Below are positions 44,390 through 54,241 of a stretch of DNA of 60,077 bases, piece by piece. The notes under the pieces are model-generated. The model was not told where the DNA came from. It saw nothing but the letters and a program-made list of their open reading frames with translations, and made no database searches. The position numbers and the translations under genes were made by a program. Origin of the DNA: Betaproteobacteria bacterium. Its GTDB lineage: Bacteria; Pseudomonadota; Gammaproteobacteria; Burkholderiales; Rhodocyclaceae. Position 1 is the first letter of the stretch, and each line of letters begins with the position of its first letter. The DNA lies in assembly GCA_009781085.1 (NCBI GenBank), contig WQYV01000003.1:1-60077 (forward strand), given 5' to 3'.

Positions 44390-45329
44390 TTATCATCTCC
44401 AATACGGCCTCACGAGAGGCTCGGGCAAGCCCTAGGCCTTGGATACCGTATTTGTTTCCGTTATAGAACATGTAAAAATACGTGCCCCCATCAAACACAT
44501 GCGGATAACAGAGCATTTCGCTATCCCACCCCGTAGCAGAGACATCAATTCCTACTCGCTCATCCATCCGCTTCCAGTGCAGTCCGTCCTTCGACACCGC
44601 GAGACCCGGTCGATAGGATTTCCCACGATACGAGTACCACATTACGAAGTGATCTTCTATTTTCAAGACACACGGCTTGGCAATGGCATATTCTGATTTA
44701 TCCCGAAAATCAATGCAAACTCCGGAATCTGGCACCCACGTCACTCCATCAAATGATCGGGCATGCTTGATGTTGTAGTAATGAGGATGATCCTCTGGGC
44801 CTGTACCCCATCGATCAAACCGTGTGTACCACATGTGCCAGATATCGCCTTCCCGAAACACGCACGATGAACCAATACCGATATAGTCAAGGTCGTTTCT
44901 TGGCATTATCGGAGCTCGAGAAAATCGCTTGAATTGCTTTCCATCCAAACTACTGGCAAGTCCGAGATCGTTATACCAGGGGACATGTCTCCCTTGGATC
45001 CAACCCGTGTAGTACATCAAAAGACTGTTTCCATCCCTCACGACAGAAGGATATGACGTTCCGTTTTCGTCAAACGCTCCCCTGGTTCCGAGTGAAAGCA
45101 CTGGTATCTCACACAAATCCACAACAGTCTCTGATTGTGTGTCAAAGTGGGCTAAACCAAGGCGCGACCGATTTTGGGAGTCACGTCCAGAAATGTAGAG
45201 ATCAATCCAACACCTGTCGGTCAAATTGGCAATCGCGCAGCAGGGACCCGCTCCACCAGCAAGCCATTTGACTTTTGGATCCAAGGCAAGCAACAGTCCC
45301 AATTTTGTCCATACTGAATCGGTTTTCAT
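44382..45329 (-). CDS. Five-bladed beta-propeller protein (GH43/GH32-like)
   Basis: The 315-residue protein has the repeating blade pattern of GH43/GH32/GH130-like propellers: YPSVVRDGNSLLMYYTGWIQ, SCVFREGDIWHMWYTRFD, PCVLKIEDHFVMWYSYRGK and YPHVFDGGTYFYMFYNGNKY. No signal peptide is seen, so it should be cytoplasmic, unlike secreted hydrolases. It could be a phosphorylase, a transferase or a non-catalytic sugar-binding protein. Its start overlaps the wbqC-like stop by 4 bp. Confidence 0.78.
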   Translation of the reverse strand: MKTDSVWTKLGLLLALDPKVKWLAGGAGPCCAIANLTDRCWIDLYISGRDSQNRSRLGLAHFDTQSETVVDLCEIPVLSLGTRGAFDENGTSYPSVVRDGNSLLMYYTGWIQGRHVPWYNDLGLASSLDGKQFKRFSRAPIMPRNDLDYIGIGSSCVFREGDIWHMWYTRFDRWGTGPEDHPHYYNIKHARSFDGVTWVPDSGVCIDFRDKSEYAIAKPCVLKIEDHFVMWYSYRGKSYRPGLAVSKDGLHWKRMDERVGIDVSATGWDSEMLCYPHVFDGGTYFYMFYNGNKYGIQGLGLARASREAVLEMING

Positions 45330-46027
45330 TTCAAGCCAGTGGTTTTGTAAAGCATGTATGAGGAAGCATCCGACCCAACGTTAAAAAAGAGGTCAATGAT
45401 GCTTACAGAATGTTCGAATGGTGGGTAAAGTTGCAGGTACTCTGGGTAGCCGTCATAATCCATCCATTCTAAACTTATTCCAACACACGAAAAATCGGAA
45501 TCTGTCAGATAAGATTTTGCTGCAGGACCGGATAGGTAAATTTTTGCTCCTACTTTTTTTAATAACTCAATTACCCGATTCGCCTTTGTCTCCTTCAGAT
45601 GGTAGGTTCGGGAATCGTCAAACCGCGTTGTCATCCCCAGCAACTCCGTACTAATCGTTCTGATGACATGCTGGTTCAGGTCAGAAAGGTTTTTCCAAAC
45701 TTGACCGAGGTAAATTTCCTCAAAGAAGGGACTGTACTGCTTAAAGTAAGGTGCCTTGGCATAGTACGTCTGAATCAGATTCCAGTGTTTTCGTTGCCAA
45801 TCCGCACTGGTCAGTTCGACATCACAAATGAGCCTGTGTTCACTCGTCCCACAGGGAACGGTGATCCACTCCGCACCTTTTGGTGTCTTGATCTTGTTCC
45901 TGTTTCGCCAATCACCCTTGGTGTACTGGAGGTCGTCATGGAAAACGAACAAGTCGACGTTCCCAACGATGTCGAAATACCCCTTCCAAGGGATGTAGTT
46001 GGACTGAACGATGGCTACTTTCTTCAT
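45326..46027 (-). CDS. WbqC-family protein
   Basis: The 233-residue product is a clear WbqC-like protein: MKKVAIVQSNYIPWKGYFD, then DLFVFHDDLQYTKGDWRNRN, WITVPCGTSEHRLICDVEL and a C-terminal GISLEWMDYDGYPEYLQLYP. The family is common in O-antigen and glycolipid loci, and its biochemical role is not settled to my knowledge. It starts the tight run of propeller, ATP-grasp, phosphoesterase, acyltransferase and methyltransferase genes. ATG 46027 overlaps the stop of the upstream membrane protein gene by 4 bp. Confidence 0.92.
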   Translation of the reverse strand: MKKVAIVQSNYIPWKGYFDIVGNVDLFVFHDDLQYTKGDWRNRNKIKTPKGAEWITVPCGTSEHRLICDVELTSADWQRKHWNLIQTYYAKAPYFKQYSPFFEEIYLGQVWKNLSDLNQHVIRTISTELLGMTTRFDDSRTYHLKETKANRVIELLKKVGAKIYLSGPAAKSYLTDSDFSCVGISLEWMDYDGYPEYLQLYPPFEHSVSIIDLFFNVGSDASSYMLYKTTGLK

Positions 46028-47916
46028 TTCGCACCCCTTTCCCGGATGGCTTGGCAAGCCTCCAACGTTTCGTCCGATGCGACGGGGGAATACAGAACTT
46101 GGGTTCTGCTGACTGCGTAACCACCAGCACCTTCCGCTGTTTGCCAAGAACCTGCAACTTTATAGTTTGCGGGAAATTCAGCGCCCAAACTGTGCATAAG
46201 CTCAACCGGGATGCTACGTGGCCCATCCGGCTCAAACAGCACCCAAGCAGTTGCAATCTGTTTACACGGCGTACGGCTCAATGCTGCCTTGGCTTGGTTC
46301 AAACTACCTGAATATCCACCAATGATCCAAGCTTGGCCGATACTTAAGGCTCTTAGGACATAAAGAATTCCAGGTGATTGTCCAGACAGATCAATCATCG
46401 GAGTACCCGCTTCAAATCCGCCTTTCTGAGCAGCGGCCTTGGCATCCTCAAAGTACTGAGCGTATCCAGCCGACAGCACCAAGTTTGAACCTGTAGCCCC
46501 AATTTCTACAATGGAATCATTCAGCCTGAGAGGTTGAGGTTGTCGGTATGGTCGCTCCAAGCCTGTCTGCATAAGCGCTGCTGTTACGGCTTGGGCAGCA
46601 AGCACGAGCGGTATTGCAAACGACCATTTTGCTTTTTCACGAACAAACGGACTAAGTATAGTGAGACCTGCGAGCAGCCAAAAGATAGAAGCTGAAGCCC
46701 CTTGTTTCCAATAATTACCATTCGTACCAAATGCATAGATATGCGGCATTGCAAAAAATAGCAATGCAAAACCCCATTGAACAGAAAAAATGTTGCTTAA
46801 TAATTTTTTACCTCCAAAAACAAAATAAATAGCTATTGCAGAAAAAACTATTCCAAAAACTTCCATCCCTTGAAACTCGAGAAACACTCCTTTTTGTTGA
46901 ATTATACCGAAGGCAAGCAAGGCAGTTAGGCTGAAAAACGCGGAGGAGATCAACAAAGATAAAGTTACTCCACTCTTAGTGCCGAGATAAGCGCCTCCTG
47001 TCGCGACAAATGCTGTTACGGCCACGAAGAGAATTGCTATTTTTTCTCGCGTTTCGAGGTAGTCGTAAATATCATCTATACGTAATATTTGACTCAGTGA
47101 ATACCCATGTTCCAAAGACCCCACATTTTGAAGGCGGGCAAATTCTATCCCCGACCGCAGCCTTTCAACAAACTTGAATATTGACCCATCTATCAACAAA
47201 GCGCTGACCAGAAGCAACCCAAGCGTGCTTGTGGCAGCAAGCAACATCATGCGAACAGAAAACTTGCGCGCAATCACAAGGCAAGCTAGAACCCCAACAG
47301 CAAGTGCAAGTGCGGTGCTTGGTTTTGCCATGAATGCGAGCCAACCACCTACGCCAATCAGCACCCAGCCGACCGCACTTTTGGAAGAACTAGCCTTATC
47401 AGCTAGGAGCAAACCTATGGCAACTATCAGCAAGGCCTGAAAAGCCAAGCTATTGTAGCTTGGCGTTGGTAGCCAGCTAACATTGTGAAAAAAAGAAATA
47501 AAAGAGGTTGCAGCTAGCCCAGCGGCCAAAATATGCAAACTTACCTTTTGTACGCTATTCTCTGGTATCAGCGATTTCAAGAAAAAATAAGCTAAACACC
47601 ATGAAAGACAAAATGTAATTAAGATATTTGCTTGCCGAAAGGTGGCAACATCGCCATCTAAAATCAAAAAAAGTGGGTGATAAATATAACCAAACTGTGT
47701 AACTGAGGCATCATAGAGAAATGGGTTTGAAATCCAGACCAAATAAAAGGATTCGTCTGTAAAATCAATACCGTAAAAACAATATTTTAAAATCCAAACC
47801 AAGATCAACAACGTGCTAACCGCAGAAAGCATATGCATCACAGCCTGCGAGCTCAGGAAAGTAGAATTATTGCTATTTTTGTCAGGAAACATATGTGACA
47901 CCGACTCCCTAATCAC
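46024..47916 (-). CDS. Large polytopic membrane protein, GT-C-like
   Basis: The 630-residue protein has about eleven to twelve helices in the first two-thirds and a soluble C-terminal domain. Its first periplasmic loop carries YGIDFTDESFYLVWISNPFL, an acidic motif like those of lipid-linked-sugar (GT-C) transferases. I do not recognise a named family. It may transfer a decoration to the glycan in the periplasm, or be the polymerase. The start is either GTG 47916, which overlaps the sugar transferase stop, or ATG 47892. Its middle part is A+T-rich. Confidence 0.75.
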   Translation of the reverse strand: MIRESVSHMFPDKNSNNSTFLSSQAVMHMLSAVSTLLILVWILKYCFYGIDFTDESFYLVWISNPFLYDASVTQFGYIYHPLFLILDGDVATFRQANILITFCLSWCLAYFFLKSLIPENSVQKVSLHILAAGLAATSFISFFHNVSWLPTPSYNSLAFQALLIVAIGLLLADKASSSKSAVGWVLIGVGGWLAFMAKPSTALALAVGVLACLVIARKFSVRMMLLAATSTLGLLLVSALLIDGSIFKFVERLRSGIEFARLQNVGSLEHGYSLSQILRIDDIYDYLETREKIAILFVAVTAFVATGGAYLGTKSGVTLSLLISSAFFSLTALLAFGIIQQKGVFLEFQGMEVFGIVFSAIAIYFVFGGKKLLSNIFSVQWGFALLFFAMPHIYAFGTNGNYWKQGASASIFWLLAGLTILSPFVREKAKWSFAIPLVLAAQAVTAALMQTGLERPYRQPQPLRLNDSIVEIGATGSNLVLSAGYAQYFEDAKAAAQKGGFEAGTPMIDLSGQSPGILYVLRALSIGQAWIIGGYSGSLNQAKAALSRTPCKQIATAWVLFEPDGPRSIPVELMHSLGAEFPANYKVAGSWQTAEGAGGYAVSRTQVLYSPVASDETLEACQAIRERGAK

Positions 47917-48467
47917 CGTGACGGAGCGCGATCACCCTGCCCCTGCCCTGCAACCGTAAGAAAAATATAGCGAAAATAATCCGCCAAACCGAGGCTGGCA
48001 AGCATGGCCGCGTCCGTTTCTGCCAGTAATACAGGGGTAGACATATCGATCCCCTTTGTTTGAGCTAGCCCGGTAATGCCGGGACGAGCCTCGAATACGC
48101 CTCTTTTGGCACGTTCCTGGATGAGCTCTTCCTGATTGAAAAGGCAGGGCCGCGGCCCGACCAGGCTCATCTCACCTTTAAGCACGTTCCATAGCTGCGG
48201 CAATTCATCGAGTTTCGTCCGGCGCAAGAAACGCCCCCACCGGGTAATGGAAGCGCCATCGGCCAGATGCGAGGCCACCGAAGCAGTCCCCGGTTTCATC
48301 GTGCGGAATTTCACCAGGACGAAAGGTTTCTGATGCCTACCCACCCGCATCTGCCGGAACAGGGGCGAGCCAATCATAAAAACTCCCACAAGCCACAGTA
48401 GCAGGAAAAACGGCCCACCCAGAATCAAACCTGCTACTGAAAAGATGAGATCGAAAAAACGTTGCAT
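47913..48467 (-). CDS. Phosphoglycosyl transferase (PglC/WcaJ C-terminal-domain type)
   Basis: This is the initiating sugar-1-phosphate transferase. At 184 residues it is the small PglC-like form: one N-terminal membrane hairpin ([19 protein letters not shown]), then [38 protein letters not shown] and [13 protein letters not shown]. It should load the first sugar phosphate onto undecaprenyl phosphate at the cytoplasmic face. With the adjacent epimerase/reductase gene, UDP-QuiNAc or a related sugar is the likely donor. Confidence 0.93.
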   Translation of the reverse strand: MQRFFDLIFSVAGLILGGPFFLLLWLVGVFMIGSPLFRQMRVGRHQKPFVLVKFRTMKPGTASVASHLADGASITRWGRFLRRTKLDELPQLWNVLKGEMSLVGPRPCLFNQEELIQERAKRGVFEARPGITGLAQTKGIDMSTPVLLAETDAAMLASLGLADYFRYIFLTVAGQGQGDRAPSR

Positions 48468-48473
48468 GACGGG

Positions 48474-49439
48474 TTACGCTTCCCTGTATTTCGCACACAT
48501 CCGCGCAATGCCTTCGACGAAGCTGATCTTGGGTAACCAACCGAGCAAGGCGCAGGAGACAGCGGGGTCGACCTGAAAATTGCCCACCAGTTTCTCAAAG
48601 CTTGCCTCCTGCCCGAGCAGGGTACAGGCCGTTTTCAAAAACCTTTGCGGCACTGAGAAAAGCCGCGCAGTTTTTCCTGATTCGCGGGCAATCGCACGGA
48701 TCAGACCCGGCGTGGACACATCTTCCCGGTCGGACACCAGCAAAATTTGCCCGTTTGCGGCCGGATGATACGCGGCAGTGAGAAGATAATCCACGCAATT
48801 GGGGATATTGACAAAGCTTCTGCGATTATCAATGCCTGACAATGGCAGAGGCATACCACTACATGCTAACCGCACGAGTGCAGCCATGTTTCCCTTAACG
48901 CCTGTGCCGTAAACAAGCGGCAGACGGACGATAACCGGCTCCAGGGCAGCGCGAATATCAGCGGACAACAAGAACTCCTCCGCCGCCAGCTTAGACTGCG
49001 CGTAGGCGTCATTGGAGTACGGTGCGGCTAGCGAATCTTCCCGGAAAGCCTCACCAGGAGTCGAAGCCGTACCGTAGACAGTCACGGAACTGGCGAAAAC
49101 AAAGCGGCGCACCCGTTCCTTCAGCGCCGCTTCCGCCAAGGTACGGGTCATTTCCAGATTGTCACGGAAATAAATGGAGCGCGCAGACGACGAAGAATCG
49201 TTTCCACGATGGGCACGCCCGGCGAGATGAAAAACCACCTCTACATCCCGGCAAACTGCCTGCCAGATTGCGGGGTCAAGCGCACTTCGCGCTACCCGGA
49301 CGCTTTCCAACCTTTCGTCAGCGATGGTTCCCGTTGGCTCTGAAGAACCAACCGCCCTGACCTCATGGCCGACATCAAGAAGGTAACGAACGAGATGAGC
49401 GCCAACAAAACCATTTGCACCAGTAACAAGGCACTTCAT
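48474..49439 (-). CDS. NAD-dependent epimerase/reductase, WbpV-like
   Basis: The 321-residue SDR enzyme starts MKCLVTGANGFVGAHLVRYL with the Rossmann TGANGFVG motif. It carries VFASSVTVYG and the catalytic YAQSK. Proteins of this group, encoded directly before the initiating transferase, reduce or epimerise C4 of UDP-4-keto-GlcNAc (WbpV) or UDP-GlcNAc. It is separated from the sugar transferase gene by 6 bp. ATG 49439 sets the family start; the frame is open 14 codons more. Confidence 0.85.
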   Translation of the reverse strand: MKCLVTGANGFVGAHLVRYLLDVGHEVRAVGSSEPTGTIADERLESVRVARSALDPAIWQAVCRDVEVVFHLAGRAHRGNDSSSSARSIYFRDNLEMTRTLAEAALKERVRRFVFASSVTVYGTASTPGEAFREDSLAAPYSNDAYAQSKLAAEEFLLSADIRAALEPVIVRLPLVYGTGVKGNMAALVRLACSGMPLPLSGIDNRRSFVNIPNCVDYLLTAAYHPAANGQILLVSDREDVSTPGLIRAIARESGKTARLFSVPQRFLKTACTLLGQEASFEKLVGNFQVDPAVSCALLGWLPKISFVEGIARMCAKYREA

Positions 49440-49496
49440 GCCATTTCCTATTACATATGTACTTATGTTTATATTAAACAATCAACCTATTTCGCT

Positions 49497-50753
49497 CTAA
49501 GGAATAAATCCTGGGGCGGCAAGAACTTCCTGGATCAATTCATGATATTTCCGAGCGACAACATAAGTAGAGTAGCATTTCTCGACAAGTTTCAAACCAT
49601 TCTGCCCCATCTGCTCTCTGCGTTCCGGGTTAGCATAAGCTTCGCGGATCGCTTCAATAAATCCGTCGACATCGCTTGTCTCCACTGTCCATCCGAGATC
49701 ATTTTCACGAATCAATCGGCCGATATCCGTTTCACAAGGTCCATAATACAGTACCGGCCTCCCTGATGCCATGATGGTATAAAGTTTGGACGGGAAACTG
49801 CCAACAGCCCCTTTTCTGTCAAGGAGAATCAAGCACAAATCACTAGATGCATTTATCATCGCAGTCGTTTCGATGGGTTGGTATCCCCAAACCTCCCAAT
49901 TTTTATTATCCAGCGCTTCGGCAGCGTGAATCAGTTCTTCGTATCTTAGGCCAGCACCGGCACAGATGAATTTGACGCCCAGATCGGAACAGGCGGACAC
50001 AGCTCTAGGAAGCGGTGAAAAATCCTGGAATCGCCCGTAGTTCCCCACGTAACTAATTAAAAATCGATCGTTCCAGCCATGCTTTCCAGAAAAACCATTA
50101 TTTCTCGGTCGAGGAAAGTACAGATTAACATCAACTGTGGTTGGAATTTCAGCAACACAACACTCCGATTGGCATCTTGTCCGAATCAATTTAACCAAGG
50201 TCGGTGACAAACCAACGATTGCATTATTCCACCGATAGGAAACTGCTTCGATGCGGCGCAAAACCCATGTCATCCAGCCATTTTTTTTATTATCCACAAG
50301 AAAGTTTTCTGACGAAAGATCCCAGACGACAAAAACAGACTTTGCCTTGTGAAACCTCGCAATTAACGGTCCAATCAAGCCAATTGTTGGCGGTGTAGAA
50401 ACCGTCAGAACAATATCGCAAGCCAATTCTTTTCGTTTCCCAATCCACAACGAAAGGCTGTGGAAAATCATCGCTGTCCAAATTCTCTTAAAAAAACCAC
50501 CTTTCGTAGCGGGAACTTTTATATGATAGCAAGGAATTCCATCAAAATCGCTTTTAAAAACCCGTTGTCCAACATATGGACTCAAAGGCTGTTTTGCGGA
50601 GATATCTGAAAGCGTCTGATAATGCGGCGTGGTCGTCAACACAGAAATCTCATGTCCGAACGAGCGTAATTCTCGGACAATACCGGCAAGAACATGTGCG
50701 TTTGCAACTTGATCCGGTGGAAAGACAAGAGAATAAATGAGAATTCTAGACAT
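49497..50753 (-). CDS. Family 4 glycosyltransferase, WbuB-like (L-FucNAc transferase)
   Basis: The 418-residue GT-B enzyme opens MSRILIYSLVFPPDQVANAH, the WbuB pattern. It has FLISYVGNYGRFQDFSPLPR for the nucleotide-sugar domain and GAVGSFPSKLYTIMASGRPV with the conserved E/K-type donor loop. In Escherichia coli O26-like loci wbuB follows fnlA-B-C and transfers L-FucNAc; the same order holds here. It starts 17 bp after fnlC. Confidence 0.9.
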   Translation of the reverse strand: MSRILIYSLVFPPDQVANAHVLAGIVRELRSFGHEISVLTTTPHYQTLSDISAKQPLSPYVGQRVFKSDFDGIPCYHIKVPATKGGFFKRIWTAMIFHSLSLWIGKRKELACDIVLTVSTPPTIGLIGPLIARFHKAKSVFVVWDLSSENFLVDNKKNGWMTWVLRRIEAVSYRWNNAIVGLSPTLVKLIRTRCQSECCVAEIPTTVDVNLYFPRPRNNGFSGKHGWNDRFLISYVGNYGRFQDFSPLPRAVSACSDLGVKFICAGAGLRYEELIHAAEALDNKNWEVWGYQPIETTAMINASSDLCLILLDRKGAVGSFPSKLYTIMASGRPVLYYGPCETDIGRLIRENDLGWTVETSDVDGFIEAIREAYANPERREQMGQNGLKLVEKCYSTYVVARKYHELIQEVLAAPGFIP

Positions 50754-50770
50754 AAATATCGGGGCGACCT

Positions 50771-51904
50771 TTAAAAATACTCCTTCCAAACTACACGTTT
50801 CACGTAGTCCGTATAACTGTGAATGATGCGCACAACCTTGTCCGATACATTGGGCATGCTATAGTCCGCCGCTAGCCGCAAGTTCCTGTCTATACCCCTC
50901 AACTGTGAATCAAGAATCGCCAACCCTTGCCGTACCCGCTCAACTTCGAGCCCAACCATCATCACCACCGCTTCTTCCATCCCCTCGGGACGCTCATGCG
51001 CTTCTCGCAGGTTCAGCGCCGGGAAATTCAAAATCGATGACTCCTCGCTGATCGTGCCACTGTCGGACAGCACTACCTTGGCCGATATTTGCAATTTCAC
51101 ATAATCGAGGAATCCCAACGGCTTGAGCAAACGCACCTGCGGATGGAAAGTTGCGCCGGTTGCATCCACTCTGTTCCGGGTGCGCGGGTGTGTCGAAACA
51201 ATCACCGGCAGACCGTAATCTTCGGCTACTGCGTTCAACACCGCCACCAGCTTGCCAAAGGAACGCTCGGACTCGATATTCTCCTCGCGGTGCGCACTTA
51301 CCACGAAATAACGGCCTTCGGCCAAAACCAGCCGCTGCAACACGTCGGATGTCTCGATACGCGGCAGGTAGTGATGCAGCACCTCGTACATCGGGCTGCC
51401 GGTTTTGATCACCTGATCCGGCGGCAATCCCTCTCGCAGCAGATAATCGCGCGCAATCGAACTGTAGGTCAGATTGATATCGGCCGTATGATCGACAATA
51501 CGGCGATTCGTTTCTTCCGGCACGCGCAGGTCGAAACACCGATTGCCTGCCTCCATATGAAAAACCGGGATTTTGCGCCGCTTGGCGGGGATCACTGACA
51601 GGCAACTATTGGTATCGCCCAACACCAGCATCGCCTCAGGCCGCACCTCAGCCAGCACTTGATCCACTGCGATGATCAGGTTACCGATGGTATGTGCCGC
51701 GCTACCGGCCGCGCTGTTCAGAAAGTGATCCGGCTTACGTACACCGAGGTCGTCAAAGAAAACTTGATTCAACTCGTAATCGTAATTCTGACCAGTATGC
51801 ACCAGGACATGGTCGCAATGCTCATCCAGCCGAGCCAACACACGCGACAGACGGATGATTTCGGGCCGGGTACCGACTACGGTGATGACCTTGAGTTTTT
51901 TCAT
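50771..51904 (-). CDS. fnlC: UDP-2-acetamido-2,6-dideoxy-L-talose 2-epimerase FnlC (WbjD/CapG)
   Basis: The last enzyme of UDP-L-FucNAc synthesis is a member of the non-hydrolysing UDP-GlcNAc 2-epimerase family. The 377-residue product shows [66 protein letters not shown] and [20 protein letters not shown]. The [10 protein letters not shown] version marks the FnlC/WbpI branch rather than WecB. It overlaps the AAA ATPase gene by 4 bp, which separates it from its usual neighbour fnlB. Confidence 0.93.
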   Translation of the reverse strand: MKKLKVITVVGTRPEIIRLSRVLARLDEHCDHVLVHTGQNYDYELNQVFFDDLGVRKPDHFLNSAAGSAAHTIGNLIIAVDQVLAEVRPEAMLVLGDTNSCLSVIPAKRRKIPVFHMEAGNRCFDLRVPEETNRRIVDHTADINLTYSSIARDYLLREGLPPDQVIKTGSPMYEVLHHYLPRIETSDVLQRLVLAEGRYFVVSAHREENIESERSFGKLVAVLNAVAEDYGLPVIVSTHPRTRNRVDATGATFHPQVRLLKPLGFLDYVKLQISAKVVLSDSGTISEESSILNFPALNLREAHERPEGMEEAVVMMVGLEVERVRQGLAILDSQLRGIDRNLRLAADYSMPNVSDKVVRIIHSYTDYVKRVVWKEYF

Positions 51905-53046
51905 AATTTGATTCTCGAAAGCATGTCACGCAAGGAGGTATCTTCCAAGGCATAAACACCGCGCGAGGCACGCCAGATGAGCGACTTGTCCTGTAGTGCC
52001 TCCAGCGCCGCTTGTATGGAAGGCACGTCTGCCTTCGCTGCCGATTCGGCTGGTTCTCCGGCGGCCATCAGAGTCTCGCGGTACTTGTCCAGTGTGGCCG
52101 CCTCGAACGGGCGATAATTCGCGCCACTCCCGGCCAACACGCGCAATACCGCGGATTGTAGCGGGGTGAGAGCCGCGATGACCCGCCAGGTTTCGGCATT
52201 CATGGCCTCGATCTGCTCATCGACGAGCATTGTGAATCGGACGGGTACCTCAGCCGGCTCAATCTCAAAATCGAAGCGCAAAGCATCCGCTGCGGCGCCG
52301 AGCAACTCGGGCCGCCAGCCCGCCTTCTCGAACATCGTCCACACGGCATCTGGTTCAAGCGGCGCGGACAAATCCACGTTGTTGCAGAACCATTCGACGT
52401 AATCCCGGCCCAGATGCGGAAAAGCCACCATCGGCGCACCGTAAAACGCCTGCTCCTTACTGTTGCGCAGCATGGCGAGTTTGTCGCGATTGGAACCGGT
52501 GCAGACCAGCCGCAAACCATGATGCGCGCTGCTGTTGAGCGCATCGCGGGCCGCTTTCAAGGCAAACAGGCTATCCATGCCGGCCTGGCTGGTCAGGGCG
52601 TGCTGTGCCTCGTCGATCACCAACACGATGGGCCGCCCGACTTCATCGGAAAGCGATGCCAGCGCCTGAGCCAGCGTAACCTCCTTGCCGATGCCGATAC
52701 GTTCGAGCGAAAAATCAATGCCGCCCACCTTGCCGCCGCTGATACCCAGGCTCCGGGCCATTTTCTGTATCGCGTTATCGTGCCCGCTCATCTCAAGGCG
52801 AATCGCGGCGGCAAGAAGCTCGCTCGGGTCGACATGGCGGTCTGCCCACAGATCGGCATAGATGACGGTGGCGCCCTTGCCTTCCAGCGCCGGGCGAAGA
52901 TCTTCCCGAACAAACGTGGATTTTCCAGTACGGCGCGGTGCGGCCAGAAAGATGCCGGAAGACGATGACGAAACCGGGGAACGGGTCAGTATCTGTTCCG
53001 CCAGCCGATTGGCAAGTGCCGGACGATGGAAGATGGTTTCGGCCAT
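51901..53046 (-). CDS. AAA-type ATPase inserted between fnlB and fnlC
   Basis: The 381-residue P-loop protein has Walker A ([13 protein letters not shown]), Walker B ([14 protein letters not shown]) and a sensor-like [15 protein letters not shown] winged-helix-like C-terminus follows ([37 protein letters not shown]). It resembles standalone AAA_22/archaeal-type ATPases often found as orphan genes or toxin-like cargo, and has no known part in glycan synthesis. It has its own predicted promoter and a hairpin over the start region, yet its stop overlaps the fnlC start, so fnlC now depends on translation through it. I infer a recent insertion into the fnl operon. Confidence 0.85.
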   Translation of the reverse strand: MAETIFHRPALANRLAEQILTRSPVSSSSSGIFLAAPRRTGKSTFVREDLRPALEGKGATVIYADLWADRHVDPSELLAAAIRLEMSGHDNAIQKMARSLGISGGKVGGIDFSLERIGIGKEVTLAQALASLSDEVGRPIVLVIDEAQHALTSQAGMDSLFALKAARDALNSSAHHGLRLVCTGSNRDKLAMLRNSKEQAFYGAPMVAFPHLGRDYVEWFCNNVDLSAPLEPDAVWTMFEKAGWRPELLGAAADALRFDFEIEPAEVPVRFTMLVDEQIEAMNAETWRVIAALTPLQSAVLRVLAGSGANYRPFEAATLDKYRETLMAAGEPAESAAKADVPSIQAALEALQDKSLIWRASRGVYALEDTSLRDMLSRIKL

Positions 53047-53050
53047 GACA

Positions 53051-53065
53051 CACCCTTTTAGGGTG
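53051..53065 (-). promoter_or_regulatory. Hairpin covering the ribosome site of the AAA ATPase gene
   Basis: CACCCTTTTAGGGTG is a perfect 6-bp-arm inverted repeat ending four bases before the ATG. Read on the minus strand, the second arm (AGGGTG) is the only Shine-Dalgarno-like sequence, so folding would hide it. It could equally be a DNA operator just downstream of the predicted promoter. Confidence 0.55.
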
Positions 53066-53076
53066 AAATATGTTTA

Positions 53077-53105
53077 ATTATGGTTGACTATACTTCCATA
53101 TCCAA
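53077..53105 (-). promoter_or_regulatory. Predicted promoter of the AAA ATPase gene
   Basis: On the minus strand TTGGAT (-35) and CATAAT (-10) are 17 bp apart in the gap between fnlB and the ATPase gene. Transcription would start near 53070, just ahead of the hairpin. Confidence 0.5.
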
Positions 53106-53109
53106 GAGC

Positions 53110-54237
53110 CTACAACGGACAAGCAAAGGTGTCCGGCCGCGCACGGTTGAACACCTCGTTGGCCCAGAGCATGACGATCATTTCTTCAGCACCGATGTTG
53201 GTGATGTCATGCGTCCAACCCGGCACCGTTTCGACGACTTCAGGTTTGTCGCCTGCGGTGATCAATTCATGGGTTTCGCCAGTCTGCATGTGCCGGAATT
53301 TGAAGCGCGCCTGACCCTTGATGACCAGGAATTTCTCGGTCTTGCTATGGTGATAGTGGCCGCCCCGCGTAATACCGGGGTACGCGGTAAAAAACGAGAA
53401 CTGCCCTGCATCCGGTGTCTTGAGCATCTCAACGAATACACCGCGCACATCGCCGTATTGCGGTATCGGGTAGGCAAACGACTCGGGCGGCAGGTAGCTC
53501 ACATAAGTCGAATAGAGCGCCCGCACCAGCCCCGTTCCCACACGGTCGATCATGAGGGTATTGCGGCTGTCCCTAAAAGACTGGATCTGCCGAGCCATTT
53601 CGCCCACCGTGGTGGTGTATTGCGGCGCTACGGTCGCAAAACCCTCGGCATCCACTGTGGCATCAGCACCATCCATCAATTGAATGAAACGCTCAATGAC
53701 ATCATCCACATACACCAGCGTGACAGCCGCAGCCGGATCGTTGACCTGGATCGGCAGACCCCGCGCGATGTTGTGACAGAACGTGGCCACCGCCGAATTG
53801 TAGTTGGGCCGGCACCACTTGCCGAACACGTTGGGCAAACGGAAGACATGCACCGGAATGCCATGACTGAGGACTACGGCTTGCAACGCTTTTTCTGCTT
53901 CGCGCTTGCTGCGGCCATAGGGGTTATCTTGCGTCGCCTGAGTAGATGAGGTGTAGATGATCGGCACCTTCCTGCCGGTAGTATCGGCCACAGTGCGGAC
54001 GGCGCAACACAAATTCCGCGTTAGTTCTGCGTTGCCAGCGACGAATTCCTGCGGGTCTTGCGGGCGATTGACCCCCGCGAAGTGAAACACGAAATCCACA
54101 CCTTGCAACAACGTCGGCAGTTGCTCCACATTGCCATCGCGTGTGAAGCAAACTACTTGCACATCCTTGCGCTCGGCGAGGTGCAATTGCAGGTTCTTGC
54201 CCAGGAAACCGCTGGCACCGGTCATCAACACCTTCAT
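53110..54237 (-). CDS. fnlB: UDP-2-acetamido-2,6-dideoxy-hexulose reductase FnlB (WbjC/CapF)
   Basis: The second enzyme of the UDP-L-FucNAc pathway reduces the 4-keto intermediate to the talose form. The 375-residue protein is bimodular: an SDR domain (MKVLMTGASGFLGKNLQLHL, HFAGVNRPQDPQEF, NPYGRSKREAEKAL) and a C-terminal cupin (TAYPGITRGGHYHHSKTEKF, WTHDITNIGAEEMIVML). This fusion is the CapF hallmark. ATG 54237 with AGGA upstream lies 4 bp after the fnlA stop. Confidence 0.94.
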   Translation of the reverse strand: MKVLMTGASGFLGKNLQLHLAERKDVQVVCFTRDGNVEQLPTLLQGVDFVFHFAGVNRPQDPQEFVAGNAELTRNLCCAVRTVADTTGRKVPIIYTSSTQATQDNPYGRSKREAEKALQAVVLSHGIPVHVFRLPNVFGKWCRPNYNSAVATFCHNIARGLPIQVNDPAAAVTLVYVDDVIERFIQLMDGADATVDAEGFATVAPQYTTTVGEMARQIQSFRDSRNTLMIDRVGTGLVRALYSTYVSYLPPESFAYPIPQYGDVRGVFVEMLKTPDAGQFSFFTAYPGITRGGHYHHSKTEKFLVIKGQARFKFRHMQTGETHELITAGDKPEVVETVPGWTHDITNIGAEEMIVMLWANEVFNRARPDTFACPL

Positions 54238-54241
54238 GGTC

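Noticed and set aside
53080-53949. 289-codon plus-strand frame opposite fnlB.
   Set aside because: It is antisense to an unmistakable CapF-type reductase and has no ribosome site or family resemblance.
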